A stretch of DNA of 64,000 nucleotides from Trichomonas tenax (taxonomy: Eukaryota > Parabasalia > Trichomonadida > Trichomonadidae). Below, in pieces: positions 11,801 through 20,510 of the stretch. Position numbers and translations under genes: made by a program. Under the pieces are notes generated by a model. The model was not told the DNA's origin. It made no database searches and saw nothing but the letters and a program-made list of their open reading frames with translations. Numbering within the stretch: the first letter of the stretch is position 1; every line of letters begins with the position of its first letter. The stretch covers positions 1 to 64,000 of the forward strand of contig JALKBU010000047.1 of NCBI GenBank assembly GCA_023091735.1, read 5' to 3'.

Positions 11801-14800
11801 TCGCTATCACTACGCTTAGAGCACTGCTCAAGATTCATAGCTGCAAGTGTGTGAAGAGCGTCGATGACGTCGCTTGGAATGGACTTCTCTTGCTGGTTCT
11901 GAAGAGACTTCGCAAAAGCGGCCTCCTCGCTGCCTTCGACAACAGAGTCGATAGACCGAGAAAGGACAAAGTCGGTGAGATCATCGATGTCGATAAATGG
12001 CTTCGATGATGATGACTGAGCTAGAGATGATGTCTCGTCTGATGAACCTTCGATTGCGGCAGATTCTGTGGCAGATGCATTGGCGGATGAAGAATTTGTT
12101 GGCTGGCTATCGAGATAGTTCTTAATCTGGCTAGAAAGGAGGCCATGAGCGGCGGCGGCAGCCTTTGTTGGATCTTGATCGTTCTTAGAACTCTCGTTCT
12201 CAAGCTGCTCGACTGACTTGCTGACAAGGTTGTCAACAAGGTCCTTAGACGAGCGGATGATCTCGTTCTCTTCGTCTGGATGGAGAACACGTGTTGGATC
12301 GTCGCCCTGAAGCTGAAGCTTCTGAAGAGAGGCAAGTGTCTCAGCAGCACGAGTGGCAGATGAGTTGGCAAGATCAGAGATGTGTTCGTGTGGACCACTC
12401 TCAGAATCGCTGGGCTGGTGCTTGAGAGCAAGCTCGGCCATAGCACTGACTGAGACTTCCTGGATAATGCTCTCGGCATCTTCGTCCTTCATGTTAGAAA
12501 GGATGTTTTGAATTATTTCATTGATCAATGATTTCGCAAGATCATTTAATAATTCTTGTTCATGATAATCATGAAGCATATCCTTTGATTGATGATCAAA
12601 GATTGATTCGGCCGCATGCTTGAGCAGTTCATCAATATTCTCTTGATCCATATCGCACAGTGCTTCGAAATCAATATCACGCGAGATTACATCATACAAT
12701 TCATCATCAATTGCAGGTAATGATTCCATAATATGTGAAAGGATGAATTGTTCACGCTCAGATTCAGAAACGGAATTTGGATCTGGATATGTCTCATTAA
12801 ATATGTCAATTGCGTCGGATAACTCATGCTCAATGAGCGACATATTTGTTTCCTTACTTTCTGGGTCTGACTCGACCTGGGATTTAAGTGTAGAAATGAT
12901 GCCATTGACAACATTCTCTTGTGTTGATTCTGGAAGTTTGCCATGGTTGATCTCGTTGAGCTTTGTCTTAGAAACATCAATCGCATAGTCATTGAGATTG
13001 TTCAGTTCGCTGAAAAGTGGATGGTGTGGATCGTTTGAAGATGCAACTTGGCAAAGTGAGGCAATGTTGAGAATAGAAAGAAGATCTTTCGTGTTGTCCT
13101 TCTTAAGGTCGTCGTATGCACTAGATTGGGAAATATGTGAAACAAGAGCATCGTTGAGTTTGTGGACAGCTTCGATCTCGGGAACAACACGTGACTTGTT
13201 GTCGAGCGATTCCTTGCACATGTGTGTAGCAACTTCGACAATGTCACGTGACAATTTGTCTTCGTAGCCAATAACGGCAAGTGCAAGTGAAGATGCAGCA
13301 TTGAGTGATTCCTTGGCTTGAGAGATGAGATCGCTGTCGTCTGGGTGTGATGAGACGGAGTCGAGTGACATCTTGGCAACAAGCGCAACAGATGCAATAG
13401 CTGCGGCGTTGATTGGATTCCTGCCAGATGAGATGAGTGACTTGAGCTTGTCGGAAACATCGGTGATTGGAACTGACTCTGTTGATGATGTAATGTCAAT
13501 GCCATTCTCGACGTTGTGAAGTGAGCCATTGACAATTGATTTGATGGATTGGTCAACGTTTTCTTGTTTCTCGATTGCTTGCAGTGTGTGGTCAATGGCA
13601 CCGCTGATGATAGATGCAACAATAGATGTAGATGGAGAGTCGTTCTGAACGAGAGTCTGGATGAAGTCTTCGAAAGCAGATGAGACAGATGATTCAACGG
13701 AGCCTTCGTATGGTTTATCGAGTTGTGATAATGCATCCTCGGTAACTTTGTTGATGTTCTCAATAATAGGTGAGTTGTCGCGAACACCGTCTTTCAGTGC
13801 GGATGTAATAGCAAACTGGCGAGAGCTGTTAAGAGCATTGCGAGCTTTGTCTGAGACATCGATAATGCCTTCTTTCCCATTGCACTGTGCAACCGCAAGT
13901 TGGGCAACAAGGCCAACTGAGACACTTGGAAGGAGACTGACAATAGATGGTTTGTGGTGTGAGATAGCATCGGCAATCATGTTGTTGATGATCTCGGAGG
14001 CAACGGCATTGGCTGCATAATCACTAGGTGATGAATCAAAACCAACAATGGATGCTTTGACAACAGAATCTGTGTTCTGTGTTGGATCATGAAGTTCGTC
14101 TGCAAGATGATCTTTGTGGACAATCCGACCAATTGCATCATCGGCAAATGATGAAATGACGCCATGGATGTCCTTGATCTGGACAGCTTCAAGAACATCC
14201 CGAACACTATCGCCAACTAACTTAGTGGCAAGAGGTAAGATTGGACTGTCGGGTGAAATGCCTGATTGTGAAAGATTGTCATTGATGAGATTTGTTAGAT
14301 AATCAGATGTGACAAACGAAATGTCTGGTCGTTCGTCTTGAGCAATAAGTGAAAGAACATTAGAAACACAGTCGGTCACACACTTCTTCGCAGACGGCTG
14401 TTCAACAATTGGAAGTGATGAGACACTGTCATTAACTGATTGTGTAGCAATGACCTCAGCAAGTTGGCAGATTGGTTTGCGCTGTTCCTCAAACTCATGA
14501 AGCATATTGTCGACAAGGGATGCAGATTCGTCAACTGGGAACTGTTTGATGACGTATTGTAACTTGTTCTTCTCGTCTTTCAAGCGAAGATTGACAATAG
14601 ACTCGCGAAGTGAATCTGGAAGCGGAATGTCGGACAATTTGCCAAGACAGTTCATGTAGATGTCGGAGGCAGACTTCGCTGCATCAACAACACAATCACT
14701 TGTGCCATCGGATGGAACTTTGCTGGTCTTAGCAAAGTCATCAATGGCTTCGTTAAGTGAATCAAATGCAAGCTTAGATAGTTCTTCGTGGTTCTTCGAA

Positions 14801-17661
14801 GAAAGAACATCGTCAGTTGCATGTGATAACCCATCATCAACCATGTTGTTAAGAGCGTTTCTCTTAACCTCTTCTTCAGCTCTGCGTCTTGCTTCCTCTT
14901 CTTCCTGCTTCCTTCTCTTCTCTTCCTCTTCAGCCCGACGTTTGGCTTCTTCCTCTTCTTCTTTTCTCCTTCTTTCTTCTTCTACAGCTTTCCGCTTCTC
15001 CTCTTCAATAGCAGCGAGTTCTGCCGCTTCATCATCAAGCTCTGCCTCCTCAGGTAGAGTCAATGTGCAAGAATTGAATAAAGAAATTGGTAATGTTGAG
15101 TTTGGAGCCGGGAACTCTTCGGAGCCATTGAATGGATCGGCGTTATCAAATAATGGTGAAATTTCATCAATTGGCTTTTTCGTACGCTTGATTACTTTTG
15201 AAACTGGTGACTTTGACCTTCTTACCTTGGCTGTGAACTCAACTTCAGGTACTTTCTTAGTTGAAGCAACTTCGTTCCAGCGATCATATTTTGGCATGAT
15301 TTCTTTAGTAACGCTAAATGGTATTTTGATCTCATAAATTGTGTTTGATAAAGCTCCATTGTTTTCACCACCAATGCAAACGATTTTGTCATTATTTAGA
15401 ATTGCAGAGAACTTGGAAATGACTTCTGGAACGTTTCCAATTTCTTGATATGTAATTAATTTCTTCTTCTTTAGATCAACAAACTGTATTGGTGCTTTAG
15501 TGCTTCCACCCATAACAACCATTATATCGCCAACAACAAGAGAAATATGGTTTTCACGAAGAACTAAATCTGGGATATCAATGTTGAACCATTTGTTTCT
15601 TCTTGGTGAATACATCAATAATTGATTTGTAACTCCATTTGGTGTCTTTCCACCGAAGATGTACATGTGTCCTTCGTGTTCTATAGCTGTATGGTTTGTA
15701 CGAGGAGATGGGAGATTTTCTGTAATAGAAACAACAGACTTATCTACAGAATTAAACTTGTAGAATGTGTTTTGAAGATTTCCTTCATCTGTTTCACCAC
15801 CAAAGATAAACAAATCATTCTTTATTGAAACAGATGTTTGACCTTTAAGTGGATCAAAACCTTTTCCTTTAAGAATAACGACTTTGTATGTGTTGAGTGT
15901 CGGATTGTATTGGAAGATGCCTCTGCTGCAAGGTCCGTATATTGATGTTCCAATTTGCGAGAGACAATATGCCTTGAAACTCGCTTTCTTGATTGGCATT
16001 CGTATTTGCGATATTTTGTTTGTGTCAAGAGCAATCTGAATGAGTTCTGATGATTGCTGTGTTCCGTTAAAAATGTAGATGGAATTACCATAAACAATAG
16101 ATTTGTGATCGGACATTTCTGGTATTTGTTTGTTTGCAACAAATGGCTGCCAAACAAGCGGTTTATCTTTGAGTTTAAGCGAAGCTGCATCTTGAACTTC
16201 TTTAAGTTTAGCAAACCAATTCTTTTCCTCTGCTACAGAATAGAATTCAACGGTGAAGAGATATCCACCTTTCTTCTTCAAAAGGTAAGATTTCTTGCTA
16301 AATGAAATGGAAATAGAATGTGAATTTGTTGAATTGAATTGATAATTAAATTCCATTACAGGAGAATCAAAGAATACCTTTGTAGTCTTTCCTATTCTCT
16401 TGATTAGGACAACAATATCGTTGAAAATTGCGAAAATACCAGGACCTGATCCAGATTTATCACCTGAAATGATAACTGGTGCTGAGTGAATGAATTTACG
16501 TCCTTCTTCGAAATAATGGAAATTGTTCTGTATCGAAGTGTTAATTTTGATTAATGATGATTCTTGTGCAATTGTTTGAACAAGATTTTGAATCTGGAAA
16601 TCAAATTCACCATATTCAGATTTCAAAGCACGGAAATACCTATAATCTGGATGTAGGCGTGGTGTAACCTTAGAAATATCGACAATAAATTTGTTATAAA
16701 CAACCGAGTGTGAAATTGGAAGTGAAAGCAGTTCGACAATGTTAATGCTGTCAACCTTATTGAGTGTGTAAGCGACATTAGGCATTCCAAGGAATGTGCA
16801 GACCATATCAAGAATTATCGGATATGATCTGATATATTCCGTAATTTGATTCAACTTTGATGAATACTTCCTGAATGGAAGCAAAACCTTCGATGAATAT
16901 GATGTACCTGTTTCGTATAAATGATTTGTTAATTCTTCTGAATTTGCACGAATTTCTTCAACGAGATCAAAAATCTTGGAAATATCTTCACTTTTGAGCA
17001 TATATTTGCTTTCAATTATGGATTTCCATGTATCAAATAATTTTTGTAATTCGTTATAATAATTTTCTTCTTGATCAATAAAATCTTGTATCAACTTTTC
17101 GCGTACTTGAATGATATTACGGGAGTTTTCATCGAGTGTACCTTGAAATGTGATTTGCGAGATTTGAGCTTGATCAATTAAGTCCAAAAGTGGACTTTCG
17201 GGGTCTATTTCTTCGCCATCTGCAAGTATTGACGAAGTTTCAAGGCCAAGTCCTATCATGTTTTGTACTTTCTTAATAACATACTTGGATTTTAATGATA
17301 AAAATTGCGAATATTCAAGCCAAATAGTAAATTCAGGAAGATCTTCGAGTTCTTTGATATCTGGTTGAATGTGTATTGCTATTTGTGAGGCCCTTTCTTG
17401 CGGCTGTATACTGAATGAATAATCTGGAATCTCAGCATTCTCAGGTTTGACCGAAACAACAGCCAAACATTCATCAATATCGAGTTTAAAGTCCCTTTCT
17501 ACTCTCAAATCGAAGAATTGCTGATTTAAAAATAATACTGAATCCCTTGCATTAAAGTATTCAAGTATTTCTCGTTCATTCTTTCCTTTCAAAAGATCGG
17601 CAAAAACGAATTCCACACTATGTTCGCTGTTCAAAAAGCAAACATATTGGTGTGTAGTCAT
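8803..17661 (-). CDS. Giant RhoGEF (DH-PH) - kelch - repeat rod protein with C-terminal membrane anchor
   Basis: This is a 2,952-residue protein. After a divergent N-terminus (1-180) comes a DH-like helical domain (about 185-385, starting REKLIQDFIDQEENYYNEL) and a PH-like domain (about 390-490), so it probably loads GTP on a Rho-family GTPase. Kelch repeats follow (about 510-780; FGGETDEGN, FGGKTPNGV, IGGENNG). A charged coiled coil of E/K/R (about 880-935) leads into a 1,500-residue acidic, Asp/Ser-rich helical repeat region (about 940-2450), in which a 36-residue block occurs twice identically. A second coiled coil (about 2700-2800) precedes an acidic stretch. The last 26 residues form an Ala/Gly/Val hydrophobic helix ending in FMKKFIK, a classic tail anchor facing the cytosol. 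The ATG is in frame with no better upstream start. Domain calls are by eye; the DH domain is the least certain. Confidence 0.8.
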   Translation of the reverse strand: MTTHQYVCFLNSEHSVEFVFADLLKGKNEREILEYFNARDSVLFLNQQFFDLRVERDFKLDIDECLAVVSVKPENAEIPDYSFSIQPQERASQIAIHIQPDIKELEDLPEFTIWLEYSQFLSLKSKYVIKKVQNMIGLGLETSSILADGEEIDPESPLLDLIDQAQISQITFQGTLDENSRNIIQVREKLIQDFIDQEENYYNELQKLFDTWKSIIESKYMLKSEDISKIFDLVEEIRANSEELTNHLYETGTSYSSKVLLPFRKYSSKLNQITEYIRSYPIILDMVCTFLGMPNVAYTLNKVDSINIVELLSLPISHSVVYNKFIVDISKVTPRLHPDYRYFRALKSEYGEFDFQIQNLVQTIAQESSLIKINTSIQNNFHYFEEGRKFIHSAPVIISGDKSGSGPGIFAIFNDIVVLIKRIGKTTKVFFDSPVMEFNYQFNSTNSHSISISFSKKSYLLKKKGGYLFTVEFYSVAEEKNWFAKLKEVQDAASLKLKDKPLVWQPFVANKQIPEMSDHKSIVYGNSIYIFNGTQQSSELIQIALDTNKISQIRMPIKKASFKAYCLSQIGTSIYGPCSRGIFQYNPTLNTYKVVILKGKGFDPLKGQTSVSIKNDLFIFGGETDEGNLQNTFYKFNSVDKSVVSITENLPSPRTNHTAIEHEGHMYIFGGKTPNGVTNQLLMYSPRRNKWFNIDIPDLVLRENHISLVVGDIMVVMGGSTKAPIQFVDLKKKKLITYQEIGNVPEVISKFSAILNNDKIVCIGGENNGALSNTIYEIKIPFSVTKEIMPKYDRWNEVASTKKVPEVEFTAKVRRSKSPVSKVIKRTKKPIDEISPLFDNADPFNGSEEFPAPNSTLPISLFNSCTLTLPEEAELDDEAAELAAIEEEKRKAVEEERRRKEEEEEAKRRAEEEEKRRKQEEEEARRRAEEEVKRNALNNMVDDGLSHATDDVLSSKNHEELSKLAFDSLNEAIDDFAKTSKVPSDGTSDCVVDAAKSASDIYMNCLGKLSDIPLPDSLRESIVNLRLKDEKNKLQYVIKQFPVDESASLVDNMLHEFEEQRKPICQLAEVIATQSVNDSVSSLPIVEQPSAKKCVTDCVSNVLSLIAQDERPDISFVTSDYLTNLINDNLSQSGISPDSPILPLATKLVGDSVRDVLEAVQIKDIHGVISSFADDAIGRIVHKDHLADELHDPTQNTDSVVKASIVGFDSSPSDYAANAVASEIINNMIADAISHHKPSIVSLLPSVSVGLVAQLAVAQCNGKEGIIDVSDKARNALNSSRQFAITSALKDGVRDNSPIIENINKVTEDALSQLDKPYEGSVESSVSSAFEDFIQTLVQNDSPSTSIVASIISGAIDHTLQAIEKQENVDQSIKSIVNGSLHNVENGIDITSSTESVPITDVSDKLKSLISSGRNPINAAAIASVALVAKMSLDSVSSHPDDSDLISQAKESLNAASSLALAVIGYEDKLSRDIVEVATHMCKESLDNKSRVVPEIEAVHKLNDALVSHISQSSAYDDLKKDNTKDLLSILNIASLCQVASSNDPHHPLFSELNNLNDYAIDVSKTKLNEINHGKLPESTQENVVNGIISTLKSQVESDPESKETNMSLIEHELSDAIDIFNETYPDPNSVSESEREQFILSHIMESLPAIDDELYDVISRDIDFEALCDMDQENIDELLKHAAESIFDHQSKDMLHDYHEQELLNDLAKSLINEIIQNILSNMKDEDAESIIQEVSVSAMAELALKHQPSDSESGPHEHISDLANSSATRAAETLASLQKLQLQGDDPTRVLHPDEENEIIRSSKDLVDNLVSKSVEQLENESSKNDQDPTKAAAAAHGLLSSQIKNYLDSQPTNSSSANASATESAAIEGSSDETSSLAQSSSSKPFIDIDDLTDFVLSRSIDSVVEGSEEAAFAKSLQNQQEKSIPSDVIDALHTLAAMNLEQCSKRSDSETSAPGVDENSTGAESIDKSPEIDQSHKVDDNVSAVASDIASRIFNGQLSAELKALLTHEALSKIAVDAIDKMIKNILSNMKDEDAESIIQEVSVSAMAELALKHQPSDSENSQHATINDLLLTSLSNAADKLSQLEKDVLLNNDSSHELTPEEEAEIKNHSQELVDSIKDQMVNKLSTDFEENPDLLPMACNEVLSNVIQAYQQSQESDGEEPSEIISRDIDIDELNNFIILEMNESNFIPENLTESLHAIAKEQIIDPLTSESTNADSNAVQLFGDELANNLYASQLENQVEAIEQSRRAQEEAETYDVLSKLAKKTINRIIDNILNEFDQSENEKIFGALTQTLEGVLPNVMADTKSILSYSFQDLVGQTLESTNSIVDEISSLAENESDQNVISAVIRELMMFAVRDANDIINNEVEGDILQMVIEDTKSAPLHAVLDDPMEVAKNYQPNDVNYVINGLNDILMSETRLSIQDIAENVLTAVSGESSPLTPGSDSFAAEVDFTKFESAIKENHDLSVEVAREVIKEILPAILDSFQGTKKCAERLRDLPREEIKGRNNRASREISFGISRVQTPEAVTDENDTIRQLADDFKKLSLESCIERLASPSEVAAAAVAVSAAGALCTDKMETDIDKTFTSNASKALSPTIIKAALSNAAFVSYDEVLKEAREAIQKRANEKIAEVIANTATEASIASISAQESLDSAREREIKQLREADMEIRKSLPNVLHEPKVEPVEVIAKLAVARAVNGALNKLIAEDYQRQIRSQREKLDKIRAEEEKKIETEKQEKIKQLYEERDNTINLIDDLLKEEEERIRSEINRRKHEDIKNFGLEDVDTKLQESDIEVFGEESLKSRDIDLDLAEENENEAPKEEKNNEKETKVEKNNEEEDKEEGKIDEKDIDKLDEPSVTTKSNEEEDMPPRRPRRRVENGEEEDSFEYDFPSDADVLFDENDRKIIRQEHIKKNLKMKAGSVAAAVGASAAVAGSILYFMKKFIK
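11469..11577 (-). repeat. Internal duplication, copy 2
   Basis: This 109-bp block differs from 12399-12507 at a single base (G at 11536 against A at 12466). It encodes about residues 2028-2064 of the giant RhoGEF-kelch protein. The flanking repeat sequence has diverged far more than the block itself. Confidence 0.85.
12399..12507 (-). repeat. Internal duplication, copy 1
   Basis: Partner of 11469-11577, 930 bp away in the same frame, encoding about residues 1718-1754. The near identity amid diverged repeats suggests recent gene conversion or recent unequal exchange. Confidence 0.85.
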
Positions 17662-18018
17662 TTACTAAACTCAAAAAAAAATGTTGGTTTTATATGAAAA
17701 TGTTTAAATTTATTCTGCTTATGGTTTATTTTTCTAAAAATTTTGCATAAAATCTATAATCTTTTTTTACAACAAATTGTTGATTCACAATTTGAACTCT
17801 TTTAGTTATATTTTTACAATAAGTTGAAGATATTTAAGATTTTAATCACTAGCATTAAGCAATCAAACAAAAAATACAAATTCAATTTTTTGATATCATA
17901 ATCACAGATTACAATAAATTATAATCATGACATGCGGCGACCACATCCATAACACAATCAGCTTAAGAACAGACATTTATTAAAAAAACAGAACATTATT
18001 AAACTACATTCAAGACAC
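17662..18018. other. AT-rich spacer between two minus-strand genes
   Basis: It holds the upstream region of the giant protein gene and the 3' flank of the two-RRM gene. I see poly-T tracts but no gene or clear Inr element beside the ATG at 17661. Confidence 0.5.
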
Positions 18019-19173
18019 TTATTGAAGTAAAGTAAGAAGCTTACTAATAGAATTCTGTTGTTGAGATTTTTCTTGAGATGATGTTGATTCGAGTTTTTCT
18101 GAATTAATATTTGTATTTCTTGGAGGTTGTTGAGATTGATATGAAGAAGACTGTTGAGGATCTCCAGGATATTGCGAAGGTGGATATTGTTGATGTGGAT
18201 ATGAGTTCTGTGAAGAAGATGGTGGAGGAGGCGGTGGTGGTGGATAGTTATAAGGGTTCTGTTGAGGTGGATATCCATATCCTCCTTGATGTGGAGGTGG
18301 CGGAGGATAGTTGTAAGGATTTTGTGGAGGATAATTAAAAGGATTTGTTGGTGGAGGTGGATATGGATAGTTATATGGATAAGGAGGTGGTGGCATTGGT
18401 TGGCTATATGGTGGATAATACGGTGGATGATTTTGATAGTTAGAATATTGCTGTGAAGGTGGATATCCTTGATGTGATTGGTTATTCTGTGGTGAGTGTT
18501 CGTTGCGTGGTTTATTACCTCTATCATCCCTCCTTGGATAACTGTCCTTTTCTTCCTTACGCTTGTGATCTTTTGTTAAAGCTTTTACGAGTTCAGGATC
18601 CTTTGTAAGTCCATCATCTTCACCAGGCTTTGGTTCTATTTTAGCTGTTCCTTCACCTATTTGAATCTCCGGATTTTCCAGTGCTTTTGTTACACAACGC
18701 AAATCAAAATATTTTACAACATAAATATTATCACCTTCTTTGCGTATTTGTCGAATCTCACCAAATTCGGACATCTTCGCGTGTATTTCAGTATCTGTAA
18801 TCTCCGGAGATGAGACAGTGACTGTAACAGTTGCAATAACAGGATCTTTCTTACTTTTTTCATTCTTGAAGGCGTAATAAGCCTTGACTTCTCTACCATC
18901 TATCTCCTGAAAAGGAGCTTGCTCTACAGCTCTTTTAGCATCGCGGATATCATAATAAGTGACAAAATATTGGCCACGATCTTGTCTATCAAATATTGAC
19001 TTAATCTCACCAAATTTCTCAGCAAATTTCTTAACAACCTCGAGCTTCGTATCGAAGCGGATATTAAAAAAGAAAACTATGTGAACTGGATTCTTATTAT
19101 TTTCCTGCACAACAGTTTTGTTTCCATTCACTGACATATTAGAATCATTCGGATGCTGCTCAGTCTCTGCCAT
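18019..19173 (-). CDS. RNA-binding protein with two Mei2-like RRMs and a Pro/Tyr-rich tail
   Basis: The protein has 384 residues. RRM1 (about 27-98) has HIVFFFNI as RNP2 and QYFVTYYDIRDAKRA as the RNP1 region; RRM2 (about 107-180) has IYVVKYFDLRCVTKA. The YxDxRxAxxA pattern is characteristic of Mei2-type RRMs, known from meiosis/RNA regulators. The C-terminal half is low-complexity: repeated YPPSQ, PPPYPYNYP and NPFNYPP units, then a Gln/Ser-rich end, as in proteins that form RNP condensates. The ATG at 19173 is preferred: the frame extends upstream only to a TTG, and a TCATTT Inr-like motif lies 26 bases before this ATG. Whether it acts in mRNA decay, splicing or translation cannot be told. 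Confidence 0.8.
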   Translation of the reverse strand: MAETEQHPNDSNMSVNGNKTVVQENNKNPVHIVFFFNIRFDTKLEVVKKFAEKFGEIKSIFDRQDRGQYFVTYYDIRDAKRAVEQAPFQEIDGREVKAYYAFKNEKSKKDPVIATVTVTVSSPEITDTEIHAKMSEFGEIRQIRKEGDNIYVVKYFDLRCVTKALENPEIQIGEGTAKIEPKPGEDDGLTKDPELVKALTKDHKRKEEKDSYPRRDDRGNKPRNEHSPQNNQSHQGYPPSQQYSNYQNHPPYYPPYSQPMPPPPYPYNYPYPPPPTNPFNYPPQNPYNYPPPPPHQGGYGYPPQQNPYNYPPPPPPPPSSSQNSYPHQQYPPSQYPGDPQQSSSYQSQQPPRNTNINSEKLESTSSQEKSQQQNSISKLLTLLQ

Positions 19174-20510
19174 TCTAATATCAAACAAACAAGAAAAATG
19201 AAAACCGCCAATATTGGCCAACGATTATTTTTTCCATGGTGAAATGTACAATCGAGCTTTTTAACGTACTTTTTCTATCGTCGCATTTTTTTCACAGGAA
19301 CAAAGAAAGTTACGTTTTCGCTCACCAACAAAGACAGGATATCCAATCTTTTGCCATAGTATTCTTGCTAACACGAACATTGCAAAATGTATGATAATTA
19401 ATCCCAGAAACTTCTTCTTTAGCATAAAATGATCAAATTTATTAAACTATTTCAAAATGCTCGCTAAGCGTGGTTGTTGGTCTCAGCGATGAACAGAAAA
19501 TCATCCAATGCTTAAAAAAGAGATTTTTAGGGTGTTACGAAATTTCATAATTTCGCCATATACGGGAAAAGTCTTTATATTCAAATATATGTATATGTAG
19601 CCCGAGTGCAAGCGTTTGTTGACTTTGCATGGATTTTCTTCTGCTAGTTCTCGTGATACGATTTCGTTTCCATTACCTGTAAGAAATTTCTATGAACTCA
19701 ACATTTCAGTCCAGCAACAAGCTAAATAGAAATCATATTTGTAACATACCACTGACTTTACCGCTTACTCCGAATTATTCAAAATTAATTTCGAATAAAA
19801 AGTCCTTTTTCTGCTTTTGCAATGAATACCTCACTGACTAGGATATAGCTGTTCAACTACTTTTTTCACTTTCCGTGTAATTTTCAAATTTTTATTTCAT
19901 CAAAAAATTCCTGAAATTATATTATCTTTTGTAGCAATACATTCGCAAAGTTAAGTATATTACTCCTTATTTATTATTTTCTGATTATTTTTTTTTTCGG
20001 CATAAAATTATAAAAGTAAAAAATAAAAATAGTTTTTGATTCTCATAAGATTTTACGTCAATTTTTCTCAGAATCTCATGTGGCGATTTTCTATATATTT
20101 TATATATATAATATACATACTATTGCTAATCAAATGATCTTATTTATATTCAAAAATTTAAATTTACAGTACGTTAAGCCACATAAGTACATTTCCATGG
20201 AAATGGTTTTTACCGAAATTGTATTCGATAATTTAACTCTGCGTTAGTGCTGTTTTTAATGTTATCAATCAAAAATATCAATTTAGAATTCATTTGTTTG
20301 ATCTTTTTGGGATTGAGCCATAATACTGTTTCCAATATCTTTTTATCGCTTGCTTATGCTATGCCTTTATTAATCAAAGCATTAATATCAGATATTTCTA
20401 ATTTAATTTGATAAAATATTCTTCCTTTTTTGTTAACTCATTGTTATTAAAAAGCTGATGGGTTTCTAAAACTAATTATTCCTTTTTACAAACATAAATC
20501 AAAATATAAT
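19174..20510. other. AT-rich intergenic region
   Basis: Apart from the Inr-like element near its left end I see no gene. Long T and AT tracts dominate (for example 19989-20000 and 20094-20125). Confidence 0.5.
19196..19201 (-). promoter_or_regulatory. Inr-like element of the two-RRM gene
   Basis: TCATTT on the minus strand fits the trichomonad initiator consensus TCA(C/T)(A/T), with the presumed first transcribed A 26 bases before the ATG at 19173. Confidence 0.4.

Noticed and set aside
13002..13787. 261-codon minus-strand frame in the giant gene
   Set aside because: His/Ser/Leu-rich out-of-frame shadow of the true coding frame.
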